A stretch of 64,000 nucleotides of DNA from Paenibacillus sp. (GTDB lineage: Bacteria > Bacillota > Bacilli > Paenibacillales > Paenibacillaceae): positions 287,243 through 351,242 of the forward strand of contig JAILZT010000005.1 in the NCBI GenBank assembly GCA_023512345.1, given 5' to 3'. The notes under the pieces were generated by a model. The model did no database searches. It saw only the letters and a program-made list of their open reading frames with translations, and was not told the origin of the DNA. The position numbers were made by a program, and so were the translations under genes. Positions 61,834 to 64,000 of the stretch are shown here, piece after piece (position 1 is the stretch's first letter; each line of letters starts with the position of its first letter).

Positions 61834-63804
61834 CTACTCGTAGCGTAAAGACTCCATAGGATCGAGCTTAGCTGCTTTGGATGATGGCAATAGCCCCGCG
61901 ACTATACTGATCAATGTACTGACACCAAGACCAAATACCAAGTAAACGGCGGACAGTCTGACTAATTCCACTTCAAATGCATTGTAAATCAGGTTATTTA
62001 GTAAGAGACTAAGGAGCCAAGCGGCTACAACTGCTATCAATCCACTAAACAGCCCTAAAAGTGCTGACTCTGAGAAGAAGATACGGCGAATATCCTTCTT
62101 TCGCGCACCGATTGCCCGCAAAATTCCGATTTCTCTAGTTCGTTCTACAACGCTGATATTAAGGACGACTAAAATCATTATGCCTGATACCAGCAATGAA
62201 ATCCCAGCGATAGCAGACAGCACCCAAGATGCCATTTTTAAATATGTTGTAACCCTCTCCATAATACTGGCAATGGGCGAACTTTCAAAACCCTCTGTTT
62301 TTACGACTTCTTTTATTCCCTCAACATCATCCATATTTGATGCATAAGCATTAAGTTGAGTAGGCTGAAGAGTTAAATCTTGTTCGCTGTATGCCTTTTC
62401 GAGTGTTGTGTACGATGTATATACGTTGGCGCCACTCAATGGCCCCCTATCTTCTTGATTGTAAATACCCGAGACGACCCAATCAGTCTCAATAGTAACT
62501 GGGCGATTCTGTTCATTCATTTCATTAATATATAAGTGGACCTTTTCTCCAACAAGTGATTGATAGGTTGTTTCACTGCTTAATCTTTTGGCGAAAGCTG
62601 CAGTCAGAAGAACCTCACCCTCAACCGGCATGATCCCCTTTTCAATATTTTCAGCTTTTATAGATTCAGTCACTGTTCCAATGGAGGAGAGCTCCTTATT
62701 CGTATCTTTAAATACCATATTGTTTTTGCCAGAGATCGTTATAACCTTTTCGACTCTATCCACATTTTTAATACCACTAATAGTACTAATATCTTGGTCG
62801 GTAAAAGGTTCATTTGCAATTTGCTGCATAGGCGGCCCTTCCTGTTCCTGCTGTTCCTGTCCCGGTTCTGCCGCCTTCACAACATCAACCAGCAGTGGAT
62901 TCAGACTTGAATTAATCTCATCGTTCATATAACCCGTTATTCCGTTTCCCAGGGAAAGCATTAGAATTACGCTTAATATTCCGATGGCCCCGCCTACAGC
63001 AACAAGAGTATTCCGCTTAGAATTTAAGACCATATTTTTAATGGCCAGTTTGAATGAGGCTGCAAAGCTTAGATTTTTACCTTTTTTCTGTTCCGTCTCT
63101 TTGACAGACAGATAACGTTCTTTTAAAAATTGATCTTCCTTGATGCACCCGTCCTCCACTGAAACAATACGACTTCCGAAACTCGCTACCCGCTGTGAGT
63201 GTGTAACCGTAATAATGAGTACACCCTTCTTCGCAATGGAATCCAACAGCTCTAGGATTTGCTCACTGGTCTCCTGATCGAGTGAACCCGTAGGTTCGTC
63301 CGCGAGTATAATATCTGGGTCGTTGGACAGTGCCCGCGCAATAGCCACACGTTGCTTTTGACCACCGGACAGCTGATTTGGACGTTTTGCCATATGATCC
63401 TTCAGGCCAATTTCTGTAAGAATTTCCTTTGCCCGCTGAGTACGCTCTTGTGTGCTGTGATCCGTCATTTGCATGGCAATCATCACATTCTCAAGTACGG
63501 ACAAATGGGGGATCAAGTTAAAGCTCTGAAAGATAAAGCCGATCTTATCCTTTCGGTACGCGTCGATCTCCACTTCTTTCATCGTCCGCAGCGTCTTCCC
63601 TTGAACGATAACGTCTCCCTCGTAATCAGAGTCCATTCCCCCAATAATATTCATCAGGGTAGATTTCCCCGAACCGGATTCGCCTAAAATAGAAACAAAT
63701 TCACCACTTTCGAATTTCACATTTACATCCTTAAGGACAGGCACCTTCACTTTCCCGGCAAGCATGTAAGATTTATTCAATCGTTTAATTTCTAATAATG
63801 ACAT
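61834..63804 (-). CDS. MacB-like fused ABC ATPase-permease
   Basis: The 656-residue protein is a one-chain MacB-type system. Residues 1-235 form the ATPase: Walker A SILGESGSGKSTLMN, signature LSGGQKQRVAIARA, Walker B IILADEPTGSLDQ, and switch His in VTHSQRV. Residues about 255-656 form a MacB-like permease with one membrane helix, a large external domain and three helices near the C-terminus (VVERTREIGILRAIGARKKD before the last pair). There is no fused membrane-fusion protein, as expected in Gram-positives. The ATG has GGAGGAATTGAA upstream. Likely roles are peptide or lipid efflux; the substrate is unknown. Confidence 0.9.
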   Translation of the reverse strand: MSLLEIKRLNKSYMLAGKVKVPVLKDVNVKFESGEFVSILGESGSGKSTLMNIIGGMDSDYEGDVIVQGKTLRTMKEVEIDAYRKDKIGFIFQSFNLIPHLSVLENVMIAMQMTDHSTQERTQRAKEILTEIGLKDHMAKRPNQLSGGQKQRVAIARALSNDPDIILADEPTGSLDQETSEQILELLDSIAKKGVLIITVTHSQRVASFGSRIVSVEDGCIKEDQFLKERYLSVKETEQKKGKNLSFAASFKLAIKNMVLNSKRNTLVAVGGAIGILSVILMLSLGNGITGYMNDEINSSLNPLLVDVVKAAEPGQEQQEQEGPPMQQIANEPFTDQDISTISGIKNVDRVEKVITISGKNNMVFKDTNKELSSIGTVTESIKAENIEKGIMPVEGEVLLTAAFAKRLSSETTYQSLVGEKVHLYINEMNEQNRPVTIETDWVVSGIYNQEDRGPLSGANVYTSYTTLEKAYSEQDLTLQPTQLNAYASNMDDVEGIKEVVKTEGFESSPIASIMERVTTYLKMASWVLSAIAGISLLVSGIMILVVLNISVVERTREIGILRAIGARKKDIRRIFFSESALLGLFSGLIAVVAAWLLSLLLNNLIYNAFEVELVRLSAVYLVFGLGVSTLISIVAGLLPSSKAAKLDPMESLRYE

Positions 63805-64000
63805 TTCAATTCCTCCATATCCTAGTTTCTATCTCTATTTAGCTCTAGCTGTAGCTCTACCTTCCATTGAATTCTAACACCGTTATGTGTACTGAATATG
63901 TACTATATTGATTGAACCTAGGATTTTTAGAATAAGGGATTAGTCGCACTGCGGTGAATGTTTGGACTTCCGGCCGCTGTTGTCTACAGATTTCTTTGAA

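Overview
The window reads as chromosomal DNA of a low-to-middle GC, spore-forming Gram-positive bacterium, most probably Paenibacillus or a close relative. The basis is family content and gene style, not a database match. There are AGGAGG-type ribosome binding sites before nearly every gene, frequent TTG and GTG starts, and many hairpin-plus-T-run terminators. Family clues are a YjcZ-like micro-protein, an LTA-synthase-type sulfatase, a copper-amine-oxidase-N-type stalk protein, a giant secreted lyase with discoidin-like modules and a FIMAH-like tail, and two GEMM-I (cyclic di-GMP-I) riboswitches. No rRNA, tRNA, CRISPR array, transposase or phage gene was seen.

Layout. 1-4 kb: the 3' part of a calcium-loop (VCBS-like) protein cut by the window edge, a YdeI-like/VOC pair facing a WYL-domain regulator across a perfect inverted repeat, and small membrane and lipoprotein genes. 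4-9.4 kb: a leftward cluster of an amidohydrolase, a very large GNAT/beta-sandwich fusion and a DHDPS/NAL-family aldolase. 9.6-19.2 kb: mostly single genes (stalk protein and lipoprotein, methyltransferase, XRE regulator, DinB protein, LTA-synthase-like sulfatase, class 3 lipase, YjcZ-like peptide, GNAT), ending in an Rrf2 regulator and an NmrA-type reductase that share an operator. 19.3-26.1 kb: a 1645-residue modular lyase and a CE2-like SGNH esterase, both suited to polysaccharide breakdown. 26.3-29.7 kb: MepB, DinB, membrane and TIMP-like proteins. 29.8-33.2 kb: a response regulator-ABC-ABC-kinase operon of the peptide-antibiotic immunity type. 33.3-42 kb: AraC/EamA exporter, a beta/gamma-crystallin-like protein, an ArsR regulator with a two-subunit ABC exporter, and LysE/AraC, closed by an inverted array of short repeats. 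42.2-48.4 kb: a gene remnant, a CPBP protease, and a TetR-permease-ATPase-lipoprotein operon with a consensus promoter and an operator.

48.5-64 kb is dominated by signalling: an orphan histidine kinase; a secreted protein behind one c-di-GMP-I riboswitch; a GPH-family sugar symporter with a PIG-L deacetylase; a CheY-like receiver behind a second c-di-GMP-I riboswitch; and, directly upstream of that riboswitch on the same strand, an 1808-residue protein that joins a Ser/Thr kinase fold, an AAA-type ATPase, a helical-repeat region, GAF, PAS and a GGDEF diguanylate cyclase. A membrane gene upstream of it is broken by one frameshift in an A6 run. The window ends with a MacB-like ABC protein.

The most interesting unit is 50.8-60.9 kb. 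A c-di-GMP synthase that appears to lack its product-inhibition site lies next to two separate c-di-GMP riboswitches with terminators. One governs a receiver protein that lacks the invariant lysine and the other governs a secreted protein. The promoter-level details and the circuit itself are inference.
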